From JAJRZX01 sp964472295 (GTDB taxonomy: Bacteria > Desulfobacterota > GWC2-55-46 > JADFVP01), in NCBI GenBank assembly GCA_964472295.1, contig CAYYJQ010000037.1, positions 1-18,747 on the forward strand: a stretch of DNA of 18,747 bases, read 5' to 3'. Positions 1-7,700 of the stretch are shown here, piece by piece; position 1 is the stretch's first letter; the number at the start of each line of letters is the position of its first letter. Position numbers and translations under genes: made by a program. A model generated the notes under the pieces. That model saw nothing but the letters and a program-made list of their open reading frames with translations. It made no database searches and was not told where the DNA came from.

Positions 1-56
1 TAACATATAAGGGAGGTTCGGGCTTACTTATTCATAAGTTAATGGGACAGTAGTGC

Positions 57-593
57 ATGGAATTGCAAAAAGAGTTAAGTTATCTACAGGGCTTTATGAG
101 TTCGCTTGTAAATGAAGAAAGGACATTGAAGCGTGATGACGTCAGTATAGAGGAGGCAAGGGAGAGAATCGGCTCATTGGCGAAGAGGGGGTGGGAACTC
201 TCCCATAACGATGGATTTTTCTGGGTATCTGGGTATCAGCGCTGGTTGGAGATTATTTTCTGGGGAGAGTTCGGCGTCCTGATAGGTATCATGACATGGG
301 TCAGCGAACAGGTCGAGAAAGAGAAGTACTCAAGCCATGTCTTAGAGTTGGAAAAACTCTGGTACTGGACAGAAGTCATTATTGGTCCCTTTGTCGTGAT
401 TGCCGTCTTTTTTCTCCTGAAGCAAATGGTCGGGAGCGTAATCAATGGCGTGACTGAAAATGAGGTAAGGGGCTCGATATACATGACCCTCGGCATATCC
501 TTTACCCTGGGATTGTATATTAGAAGAAGTCTGGGAGTATTCAACAGGTTTAAGCAAAAATTTCTCAAGATTAATCCAAATAATCAAGGATGA
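57..593 (+). CDS. Hypothetical three-helix membrane protein
   Basis: I do not recognise this 178-residue protein. It opens with a hydrophilic, charged segment of about 60 residues that looks helical. Three hydrophobic stretches follow, at about residues 66-84, 108-125 and 141-158, each long enough to span the inner membrane, and the C-terminus is short and basic. There are no cysteines and no recognisable catalytic motif. The start is fixed by an in-frame TAG at 51-53, two codons before the ATG; no good Shine-Dalgarno sequence lies at the usual distance (a GGGAGG at 11-16 is too far away). By eye it is more A+T-rich than the metal-export genes that follow, so it may have a different history. 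It is followed by about 480 bp without a gene, so it is not part of the downstream operon. Confidence 0.6.
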   Translation: MELQKELSYLQGFMSSLVNEERTLKRDDVSIEEARERIGSLAKRGWELSHNDGFFWVSGYQRWLEIIFWGEFGVLIGIMTWVSEQVEKEKYSSHVLELEKLWYWTEVIIGPFVVIAVFFLLKQMVGSVINGVTENEVRGSIYMTLGISFTLGLYIRRSLGVFNRFKQKFLKINPNNQG

Positions 594-709
594 AAAGGGT
601 CGCACCGCCAAGGTAGCTGATAAAAGACCGTCCTTTTAGGTTGGACCCAGCCCGCCAGGAGAGACCAGCGGTTTTCCGGGTTCTCAAATCCCTTTTCTTA
701 AGTTATAAG

Positions 710-738
710 TTGAGTTTTATCTCAAGATAATGTATAAT
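710..738 (+). promoter_or_regulatory. Sigma-70-like promoter without an evident gene
   Basis: TTGAGT at 710-715 and a consensus TATAAT at 733-738 are separated by the ideal 17 bp, giving a predicted start near 745. No reading frame with a sensible start follows before the repressor's own promoter at 1041, so it would drive either a non-coding RNA or a long leader into the repressor gene. A chance match in A+T-rich DNA cannot be excluded. Confidence 0.45.
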
Positions 739-762
739 CTGTAAGTTTGAATTTGCTATCGC

Positions 763-776
763 GGTATGCGCATACC
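763..776. repeat. Perfect 14-bp palindrome
   Basis: GGTATGC is followed directly by its reverse complement GCATACC. The palindrome lies about 18-31 nt after the predicted start of the 710-738 promoter, a position where an operator or a 5' hairpin could act. It does not resemble the ATTCTAC operators further on, so if it is a binding site it belongs to another regulator. Confidence 0.4.
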
Positions 777-827
777 TTGGCAACACTGTGGCGGCAAAGG
801 CAGTATAGGTGAGACGAAGCGTACCTC

Positions 828-891
828 ATCTGGGGCATCTGGGGCAATGGGGTTGAGGGGCGTTATGGCGGCAATGGCGGCAATGGCGGCA
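828..891 (+). repeat. G-rich block of 9-bp repeats with a G-quadruplex motif
   Basis: ATCTGGGGC occurs twice in tandem (828-845) and ATGGCGGCA three times in tandem (865-891), both with a 9-bp period. Between and across them run four GGGG tracts at 832-835, 841-844, 849-852 and 857-860, with loops of 5, 4 and 4 nt. That arrangement is a canonical four-tetrad G-quadruplex motif on the plus strand. Confidence 0.7.
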
Positions 892-1040
892 AGAAGGGCA
901 AGATAACTCCTTCTGGTCCCTGGGCATTTGTCTCCATCCATATATACGCCAGGGCTTGCTTCTTATTGATGTTGCAGGTCATGAGGACAGATGGTTTTAC
1001 AGAGGACGGGCCTTGCCCGGAGACCTTTAAATTTTTATCA

Positions 1041-1069
1041 TTGACATTCTACGTATTGTAGAATATTAT
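1041..1069 (+). promoter_or_regulatory. Sigma-70 promoter of the repressor gene
   Basis: TTGACA (1041-1046, exact consensus) and TATTAT (1064-1069, five of six) are separated by exactly 17 bp. The predicted transcription start, 6-7 nt past the -10 box, falls on or next to the A of the ATG at 1076, implying a leaderless or nearly leaderless mRNA. The 17-bp spacer is filled by the inverted repeat at 1046-1064, so a bound repressor would block RNA polymerase directly. Confidence 0.8.
1046..1064. promoter_or_regulatory. Operator 1 for the BlaI-type repressor
   Basis: A perfect inverted repeat, ATTCTAC-GTATT-GTAGAAT, lies between the -35 and -10 boxes of the repressor gene. BlaI/MecI/CopY proteins bind as dimers to dyads built on a TAC/GTA core, and this site has that shape. 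A second copy with the same arms and the same 5-bp spacing lies at 1611-1633, upstream of cusC. This supports autoregulation plus control of the pump operon. Confidence 0.8.
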
Positions 1070-1075
1070 TGAAAC

Positions 1076-1480
1076 ATGGACAGAAAGACATACAAAGGGA
1101 TGCTCGGCAGTCTTGAGCAGGAAATCATGGAGACGCTCTGGGCTCGCGGCGGCATGAGCGGCAAGGCCGTGCACGAGCACATCAAGGCCGTCCGATCCGT
1201 GGCCCTTACCACTGTTCTTACTGTCATGGAGAGGCTCCGCAAGAAGGGCCTCCTTAAAAAGGCAAAGCAAGGCGGCGTTTATATCTTTGAGGCCGCCAAG
1301 ACAAGAGATGAGTTCGCACGGAACGTATCGAGTAGGCTCTTCAAGGATGTTCTTGAGATTTCCACTGGTTCAGCGGCGGCTTCTTTTGTAGACGCCCTTG
1401 CCGACGTGGACCCTGAAGAACTCAAGCGCCTTGACGCGCTTATACAGAAGAAGAAGAAGGAGCTTGAGAAAAAGGGGTAG
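1076..1480 (+). CDS. BlaI/MecI/CopY-family transcriptional repressor
   Basis: This 134-residue protein has the family's winged-helix DNA-binding domain at about residues 9-75 (LGSLEQEIMETLW, then ALTTVLTVMERLRKKGLL as recognition helix and start of the wing). A helical C-terminal dimerisation region follows (SFVDALADVDPEELKRLDAL). Length is normal for the family. It should repress its own promoter and the CusCBA operon through the two operators. It contains no cysteine at all, so it lacks the CxC metal-binding motif of CopY, and no BlaR1-type sensor protease is encoded in the window; how it senses metal is open. ATG 1076 has no Shine-Dalgarno sequence and sits at the predicted transcription start. 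ATG 1100, just before the conserved LGSLEQE, is an alternative but its AAAGGG directly abuts the codon. Confidence 0.92.
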   Translation: MDRKTYKGMLGSLEQEIMETLWARGGMSGKAVHEHIKAVRSVALTTVLTVMERLRKKGLLKKAKQGGVYIFEAAKTRDEFARNVSSRLFKDVLEISTGSAAASFVDALADVDPEELKRLDALIQKKKKELEKKG

Positions 1481-1610
1481 GGAAGTTTAAGAAAAGGGCC
1501 GCCCCTTGATGGGGAACGTGTGGCCCTGTGGTGTAAAGCGGTAATGGCCGGCAAGGGGTAAGTGGGGTCTATGGGGTGAGGATGACCGGTGATGCCTTTT
1601 TTTTTCTTTC
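1481..1610. other. Intergenic G-rich segment with T-tract
   Basis: Between the repressor and operator 2 lie several GGGG tracts (1511-1514, 1555-1558, 1564-1567, 1573-1576) and then a nine-T run at 1597-1605. I could not build a GC-rich stem directly in front of the T-run, so I do not call a terminator. Whether the repressor mRNA stops here or reads into cusC is not settled by the sequence. Confidence 0.4.
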
Positions 1611-1633
1611 TTATTCTACGCCATGTAGAATAA
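1611..1633. promoter_or_regulatory. Operator 2, upstream of the cusCBA operon
   Basis: A perfect inverted repeat has 9-bp arms: TTATTCTAC at 1611-1619 and GTAGAATAA at 1625-1633, with a 5-bp spacer GCCAT. The inner 7-bp arms equal those of operator 1. It ends 28 bp before the cusC start codon. A TAGAAT (1626-1631) or AATAAT (1629-1634) within the right arm could be a -10 box, but no good -35 box is seen, so the promoter is weak, activated, or displaced. Confidence 0.8.
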
Positions 1634-1661
1634 TACAAGTAAGCGTGGACAGGGGTAACCC

Positions 1662-3101
1662 ATGTTAAGTCTTATGAGGATTGGGAGGGCGCCGTTGCAG
1701 GTGGTCCAGGGTATTGGTGGTCTATCCATGGCCTTATCTCTGGCCATACTGCTCTTTTTGCCTCGCCCGTCTTATAGCGAAGCAATTGGTAGGGGTGCCG
1801 CGCTAAAGCATGCCACCGCGGCGTCGGAGAATGGTGAGGTGAAACTTGCGCAGACTGCGCAACTCAGGTCGCAAGGGCCGGAGGGCGGGAGCGCGGACGT
1901 GAAAGACATGCCGCGCCAGGGCCTTCAGTACTTTCTGGACCTCGCGCTGGAGCGCAATCCTGCGCTCAGGGCGGCCCGCAGGCGCTGGAAGATGAGCCAG
2001 GAGAGGCCCGCACAGGCAAGGAGCCTTGATAACCCGGTGCTGAAGTACACGGAGCCGGCAAAAGAGATAGAGACGCGCCTTGGCCCAGTGGACCGTGCCT
2101 TTTCCCTTAACCAGAAACTCCCCTTTCCCGGAAAATTGGGGCTCAAGGGAGATATAGCCGCTAAAGAGGCCGAGATGGCCCGCGTGAGGTACGAAAAAGT
2201 CCTTCGCGATCTCACCGCGGAGGTGAAGAAGACATACTATGAACTCTACTTCGTGGACAGGGCCATTGAACTCCAGAAAGAGAACGAGGCGGTCCTTGAT
2301 TACTTCGCCGAGATAAGCAGGCGCAACTACGGACTTGATGTCTCGGAACTCGATGAACTCGTGCGCGCCCAAAAGTCTTCCGCCGGGGCCACATTCAGCC
2401 TCCTCAAGGCCGAGGACATGCGAAGCGCCGTTACCTCGCGCCTCAATACCCTCCTTGACAGGCCCCCTGACACAGAGGTTGGCCCAATAAAAGAGCCTGT
2501 ATTCGTGGACCTCAAGGTAAGCCTTGAGACCATGTATGAACTCGCCGGAAAGTACAACGAAGTAGTCCGCCTCGCCGGGCTCAGCGTTGAGAAGAGCGAA
2601 CTCAGAAAGAGACTCGCCCGTTTCAGTTATCTGCCTGACTTCAGCGTTGGGGTCAATTATTCTCAGATAGGCCTGCCGCCATCAATGGTAAGGAATGCCG
2701 GCGACGACGCATTATCTTTTACCCTTGGCGTGAGCCTGCCCATATGGTTCAGGAAGAACAGGGCAAGCGTTGATGAGAAAAAAGAGGAGATACTTGCCTC
2801 GCGTTTCGAGAAGAGGGCGGCCATACAGGAGATAAGGGGCCTTATGAAAAAGGTCTACTTCAATATGAGTACATCGAAGAGCATCGCTCTTCTTTACAAA
2901 AAACGCTTCATACCAGAGGCAAAGGACTCCATGGATTTTGCCGAGGCAAGATACAAGACAGGTAAAGAATCGCTTGGAAGGCTCCTCGAGACGCAGTCCA
3001 TGTGGATAGACTTCAGGCTCCTGTACTACAAGTCATTTACCGATTACCTTAAGGATATCGCCGAACTCGAGAGGCTTACGGCAAGGGAACTCATTAAGTG
3101 A
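1662..3101 (+). CDS. cusC: TolC-family outer-membrane channel, CusC/CzcC-like
   Basis: This 479-residue protein is the outer-membrane exit duct of the tripartite pump encoded with the next two genes. A hydrophobic signal segment (about residues 18-38) ends near SYSEA, suggesting export by Sec. There is no clear lipobox cysteine, unlike E. coli CusC. The mature part carries the two long helical repeats typical of outer-membrane efflux proteins, the first starting near LQYFLDLALERNPALRAARR (residues 87-106). FSLNQKLPFPGKLGLK follows, the conserved PxPGK-type turn seen in CzcC/CusC-like members. Near the end, RYKTGKESLGRLLETQ is the usual second-repeat signature. An AGGGG at 1651-1655, six bases before the ATG, supports the start. 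It is first in the pump operon, 28 bp after operator 2, and cusB begins 13 nt after its stop. Confidence 0.9.
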   Translation: MLSLMRIGRAPLQVVQGIGGLSMALSLAILLFLPRPSYSEAIGRGAALKHATAASENGEVKLAQTAQLRSQGPEGGSADVKDMPRQGLQYFLDLALERNPALRAARRRWKMSQERPAQARSLDNPVLKYTEPAKEIETRLGPVDRAFSLNQKLPFPGKLGLKGDIAAKEAEMARVRYEKVLRDLTAEVKKTYYELYFVDRAIELQKENEAVLDYFAEISRRNYGLDVSELDELVRAQKSSAGATFSLLKAEDMRSAVTSRLNTLLDRPPDTEVGPIKEPVFVDLKVSLETMYELAGKYNEVVRLAGLSVEKSELRKRLARFSYLPDFSVGVNYSQIGLPPSMVRNAGDDALSFTLGVSLPIWFRKNRASVDEKKEEILASRFEKRAAIQEIRGLMKKVYFNMSTSKSIALLYKKRFIPEAKDSMDFAEARYKTGKESLGRLLETQSMWIDFRLLYYKSFTDYLKDIAELERLTARELIK

Positions 3102-3114
3102 GAGGTCTACTTAG

Positions 3115-4715
3115 ATGAAAAAGTTTTTTTTAATAATATTTATCCTCATACTTGGAGGCATAATCGGGGCAGGGGGGGTGCACATGGCCTCTCGATACGG
3201 CGGAGAAAAGTCCGCGCCAGGCCAGAGTGCTGGAGATAAGAAGGGCAAGAAGATACTCTATTATAAGGCCCCTATGGACCCGTCATATATCTCCGAGAAG
3301 CCGGGAAAATCGCCCATGGGCATGGACCTCATACCTGTCTATGAGGGCGAGGAAGATACCCTGGAGCCAGGGACAGTGAAGATAGACCCCGTGACCATTC
3401 AGAACATAGGCGTGCGCACGGCAGAGGTCAGGCGCATGAAACTTGAGAAGACCATAAGGACCGTTGGAAGGGTTACCTATGACGAGAAGAAGGTCTATCA
3501 CATACATACAAAGATAGACGGATGGGTGGAAAAACTCTACTTTGACTTTACGGGGCAGAAGGTGGAGAAGGGCGACATGCTCCTTGAGTTCTACAGCCCG
3601 AAACTCATCTCCGCCGAGGAAGAGTTTCTCCTTGCGAGGAAGATGGCTGGAAGGATGAAGGAGGTCCGAAGGACCTCTCTTGTGGACCTCAGCAGAAGGA
3701 GATTGGAACTCTGGGACGTGCCCGAGCACCAGATAAAGGAACTTGAGAAGACAGGGAAAGTAATGAGGACACTCCAGATCGAGTCTCCCGTGACAGGCAT
3801 AATAGTGGATAAACACGTCAAGGAGGGCATGTACGTAAAGCCCGGCCAGAACCTTTACACCATAGCCGATATTTCCAATATCTGGGCCTATGCAGATATA
3901 TACGAGTATGAACTGCCTTGGGTCAGACTCGGACAGAGGGTGGACATGACCCTTCCTGCCTACCCCGGAAAGGTCTTTCACGGCAAGGTCTCTTTCATTT
4001 ATCCCTTTCTTGAGCCAAAAACAAGGACCATAAGGGTGAGGGTGGAGTTCGATAACCCTGATTTCAAACTCAAGCCCGATATGTACGCGGATATGACCCT
4101 CAGGGCCGTAGTGAGCCGCAGGGCCGTGGCAGTGCCAAAAGAGGCGGTACTCCTCTCGGGTAAACGTAGCCTCGTCATACTCTCCATCGGAGGAGGCAAG
4201 TTCAAACCACAGGATGTTGTCCTTGGGGCGGAAACGGAAGACTATTATGAAGTCCGCTCAGGTCTCAAGCCCGGTGATGTAGCAGTAACCTCGGCCCAGT
4301 TCCTCATCGATTCCGAGAGCAGTCTCAAGGAAGCTATCTCCAAGATGCTTGAAGTCAAGAAGATGAAGGGCTCGAAGAAGAAGGGCGGTTCCATGAAGGG
4401 CATGAAGATGCCTGGCATGAAGAAAGACTCGTCCATGAAGGGCATGAAGATGGNNNNNNNNNNNNNNNNNNNNNNNNNNNNNNNNNNNNNNNNNNNNNNN
4501 NNNNNNNNNNNNNNNNNNNNNNNNNNNNNNNNNNNNNNNNNNNNNNNNNNNNNGGCGGTTCCATGAAAGGCATGAAGATGCCTGGCATGAAGAAAGACTC
4601 GTCCATGAAGGGCATGAAGATGGAAGGTATGGATATGGGCGGTTCCATGAAAGGCATGAAGATGCCTGGCATGAAGAAAGACTCGTCCATGATGAAAGAT
4701 ATGCATACCAGGTAG
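3115..4715 (+). CDS. cusB: CusB-like periplasmic adaptor with Met-rich repeat tail
   Basis: This RND adaptor links the pump to the outer-membrane channel and in CusB also receives Cu(I)/Ag(I). An N-terminal hydrophobic anchor (residues 4-22) precedes a CusB-type heavy-metal-binding motif (about 49-77: APMDPSYISEKPGKSPMGMD), with Met where many homologues have Cys. Lipoyl/barrel-sandwich halves flank a helical hairpin (about 130-250), then beta-barrel and membrane-proximal domains reach about residue 415. From codon 424 a tail of Met/Lys/Gly repeats begins; the 28-residue unit has nine Met. The 100-N gap at 4454-4553 interrupts it. With exactly 100 bases the frame shifts and meets a TGA at 4564, but the sequence after the gap resumes the same repeat in a frame that stays open to TAG 4713-4715, so I take 4715 as the true end and the early stop as an artefact. 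Confidence 0.88.
4384..4700 (+). repeat. 84-bp tandem repeat encoding the Met-rich CusB tail
   Basis: Units begin at 4384, 4554 and 4638; only the middle one is complete (84 bp, 4554-4637). Each unit is itself two 42-bp halves that both start TCCATGAAxGGCATGAAGATG, encoding SMKGMKMPGMKKDS and SMKGMKMEGMDMGG. The final unit loses its second half and ends MMKDMHTR. Copies are nearly identical at DNA level (AAG against AAA in one codon), implying recent expansion or homogenisation. This explains why the assembly broke here. Confidence 0.92.
4454..4553. other. Assembly gap (100 N) inside the cusB repeat
   Basis: There are exactly 100 N, the usual placeholder for unknown length. The left edge stops after the first base of a codon and the right edge starts on a codon, so keeping the frame requires a missing length of 3k+2. 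If whole repeat units are missing, the gap is 14 + 84n bases. A length of 100 fits neither. Confidence 0.95.
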
Positions 4716-4796
4716 GCCCCAGTCTTGTAGGATCGGCACAGCGAAACTCAGCCCGTCAAAACTCGTAAGATCAATGCGGCCTTTAGGAATATATAG

Positions 4797-7700
4797 ATGC
4801 TTAAGAAGATAATAGAATTCTCCGTAAATAACAGGTTCCTCGTAATACTCGGCACCCTCTTCATCATTGCCTTTGGGGCCTACACCATGAGCCGAACGCC
4901 CCTTGATGCCATACCCGACCTCTCGGACGTGCAGGTCATCATCTACACGCCCTATCAGGGCCAGGCCCCGCAGGTCGTCGAAGAGCAGGTCACCTATCCG
5001 CTTACAACGGCAATGCTCTCCGTGCCAAACGCAAAGGTGGTACGCGGGTACTCCTTCTTCGGCTTTTCCTTTGTCTACGTCATTTTCGAGGACGGAACAG
5101 ATATGTACTGGGCGCGAAGCCGGGTGCTTGAATACCTGAATTTTGTTGCGGGACGGCTTCCAAAGGGCGTGAACCCCTCCCTTGGCCCAGATGCCACTGG
5201 CGTTGGCTGGGTCTATGAGTATGCCCTTGTGGACCGCACCGGGAAGCACGATCTTGCCGAGCTCCGCAGCCTTCAGGACTGGTACATGAGGTACGAACTC
5301 CAGACCGTGCCGGGAGTATCCGAGGTTGCGAGCATAGGCGGTTATGTAAAGCAGTACCAGGTGGACGTGGACCCAAACAAACTTGCGGCCTTTAACATTC
5401 CCCTGTCAAAGGTAAAGCACGCCATCATGAGGAGCAACAACGATGTTGGCGGAAAACTCCTCGAGATGGCGGAGCGAGAGTTCATGGTGCGGGGGCTGGG
5501 GTACATAAAGTCCATTGAGGATATAAAAGACATATCCATAGGCGTTGATTCGAACGGCACGCCGATTACTGTGCGAGACGTTGCCTCGGTGCACCTCGGG
5601 CCGGAACTCCGGCGAGGGGCCGCGGACCTTGACGGAGAGGGCGAGGTGGCCGGAGGCGTAGTCATTATGCGCTATGGAGGCAATGCCCTTGATGTCATAA
5701 GGAACGTAAAGAAGAAAATAGAAGACCTGAAGAAGGGACTGCCCGAGGGCGTGGAGATAGTGCCCACCTACGACCGCGCCGGGCTCATTGAGCGCGCTGT
5801 AGAGACCTTGAAGGGCAAACTCGTAGAAGAGAGCATCGTCGTTGCCCTTATCTGCGTCATTTTTCTCCTCCATGTGCGAAGTGCCCTTGTGGCCATCTTT
5901 ACCCTGCCCGTGGGCATACTTATAGCCTTCATTGTCATGTACTATCAGGGCATAAACGCCAATATCATGAGCCTTGGCGGCATTGCCATTGCCATAGGCG
6001 CCATGATAGATGGCGCCATAGTCATGATAGAGAACGCCCATAAACACATCGAGGAAGCCCCGCCAGATAAGAATCACTGGCAGATAATAATGGATTCGGC
6101 AAAGGAGGTTGGACCGGCCCTCTTTTTCTCACTCCTCATAATCACGTTCTCCTTTGTGCCCGTGTTCACGCTCGAAGCACAGGAGGGCCGGCTTTTCAGC
6201 CCATTGGCCTTTACCAAGACCTATTCCATGGCCGCCTCGGCGCTTCTTGCCGTAACCATAGTGCCAATACTCATGGGGTACTTTATCCGCGGCAAGATAC
6301 TGCCGGAGAAGAAGAACCCCGTGAACAGGCTTCTTCTCTTCATATACAGGCCTGTAGTGGGTTTTGTCCTGAGGTTCAAGAAGACCTGCATACTCACGGC
6401 CCTAGTGGTCCTTGTGGTCACCCTCATACCGCTCCAGAGGCTTGGCGGAGAATTCATGCCTCCGCTAAACGAGGGCGACATACTCTACATGCCCACAACA
6501 CTGCCGGGCATATCCATTACAAAGGCCAAGGAACTCATGCAACAGACGGATAGGATATTGAAGACCTTTCCGGAGGTGGAGAGGGTCTTTGGCAAGGTGG
6601 GGCGTGCCGAGACGGCTACAGACCCTGCTCCGCTCTCCATGATGGAGACGACTATAACGCTAAAGCCCGAAGAAGAGTGGCGAGAAGGCATGACCATCTA
6701 TAAACTGATGGACGAAATGAACAGCGCCATAAAGATACCTGGCGTCACCAACGCCTGGACCATGCCCATAAAGACGCGTGTTGACATGCTATCCACAGGC
6801 ATAAAGACCCCGGTGGGCTTGAAAGTGGCCGGAGATGATCTCAATGTGCTTGAGAAACTCGGCAAGGAGATAGAGGCCGTGCTAAGGGATGTGCCTGGAA
6901 CGCTCTCCGTGTACTCTGAGCGCGTGGTGGGCGGCAATTACCTTGACTTCAAGATAGACAGGAAGCGGGCCGCGCGCTACGGCCTTACCGTAGGCGATGT
7001 GCAGGACGTTATTCAGTCGGCCATAGGCGGCATGAACATAACCACCACTGTAGAGGGCCTTGAGCGTTACCCCGTGAACCTTCGTTACGGGCGCGAACTC
7101 CGAAACGACATACCGGCGCTTAAGAGAGTCCTTATCTCCACGCCTACGGGCGCGCACATACCCATGGCACAGGTGGCGGACATCAGCATAAAGAAGGGAC
7201 CGCCTGCCATAAAGAGCGAGAACGCGAGGCTCAACGCATGGATATATGTGGACTTGAAGGGTATTGATGTTGGGACATATGTACAGAAGGCGCAGAAGAT
7301 AGTGAACTCGGCAATAAAAATGCCTCCTGGCTATACACTTACGTGGAGCGGGCAGTTCGAGTACATGCAGAGGGCCAAGGCAAGGCTCAAGGTCGTGGTG
7401 CCTCTTACGCTCCTCATCATATTCCTGCTCCTCTACTTAAACTTCAAGAAGATAGGCGAGAGCATCATCGTCATGCTCTCGTTACCCTTTGCCCTTGTTG
7501 GAGGCGTCTGGACGCTCTATCTCCTTGGTTACAACATGAGCGTTGCCGTGGGCGTTGGCTTCATAGCCCTTGCCGGGGTCTCTGCCGAGATAGGCGTCAT
7601 AATGATCATCTACCTCGACATGGCCTGTAAGGAGAGATACCTCCATGGTGAATTCAACTCACGTACGGACCTTGGCGAGGCCGTTAAAGAGGGGGCCTCA

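Larger units (their letters stand above)
594..1040. other. Gene-poor region upstream of the repressor
   Basis: I see no convincing gene here. The stretch holds a sigma-70-like promoter (710-738), a perfect 14-bp palindrome (763-776), a G-rich block with 9-bp periodicity (828-891) and a short GC hairpin (stem 1007-1011 with 1015-1019, loop CTT) without a following T-run. A plus-strand frame from 813 to about 1061 is free of stops but has no start codon before position 970, so I do not call it. A non-coding transcript from the 710-738 promoter is possible but unproven. Confidence 0.5.

Noticed and set aside
601..700. Riboswitch-like sequence after the first gene
   Set aside because: I compared it by eye with c-di-GMP, cobalamin and fluoride riboswitch cores and found no matching conserved blocks.
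813..1061. Open plus-strand frame with Gly-Gly-Asn repeats
   Set aside because: It has no start codon in its first 150 bases, no ribosome site, and the peptide repeat simply follows the 9-bp DNA repeats.
1590..1606. Rho-independent terminator after the repressor gene
   Set aside because: The T-run is good but I could not build a stable GC-rich stem immediately before it.
4245..5249. Long minus-strand reading frame across the cusB end and cusA start
   Set aside because: It is antisense to strongly recognisable CusB and CusA sequence, passes through the N gap, and its protein is a low-complexity His/Phe shadow of the Met repeats.
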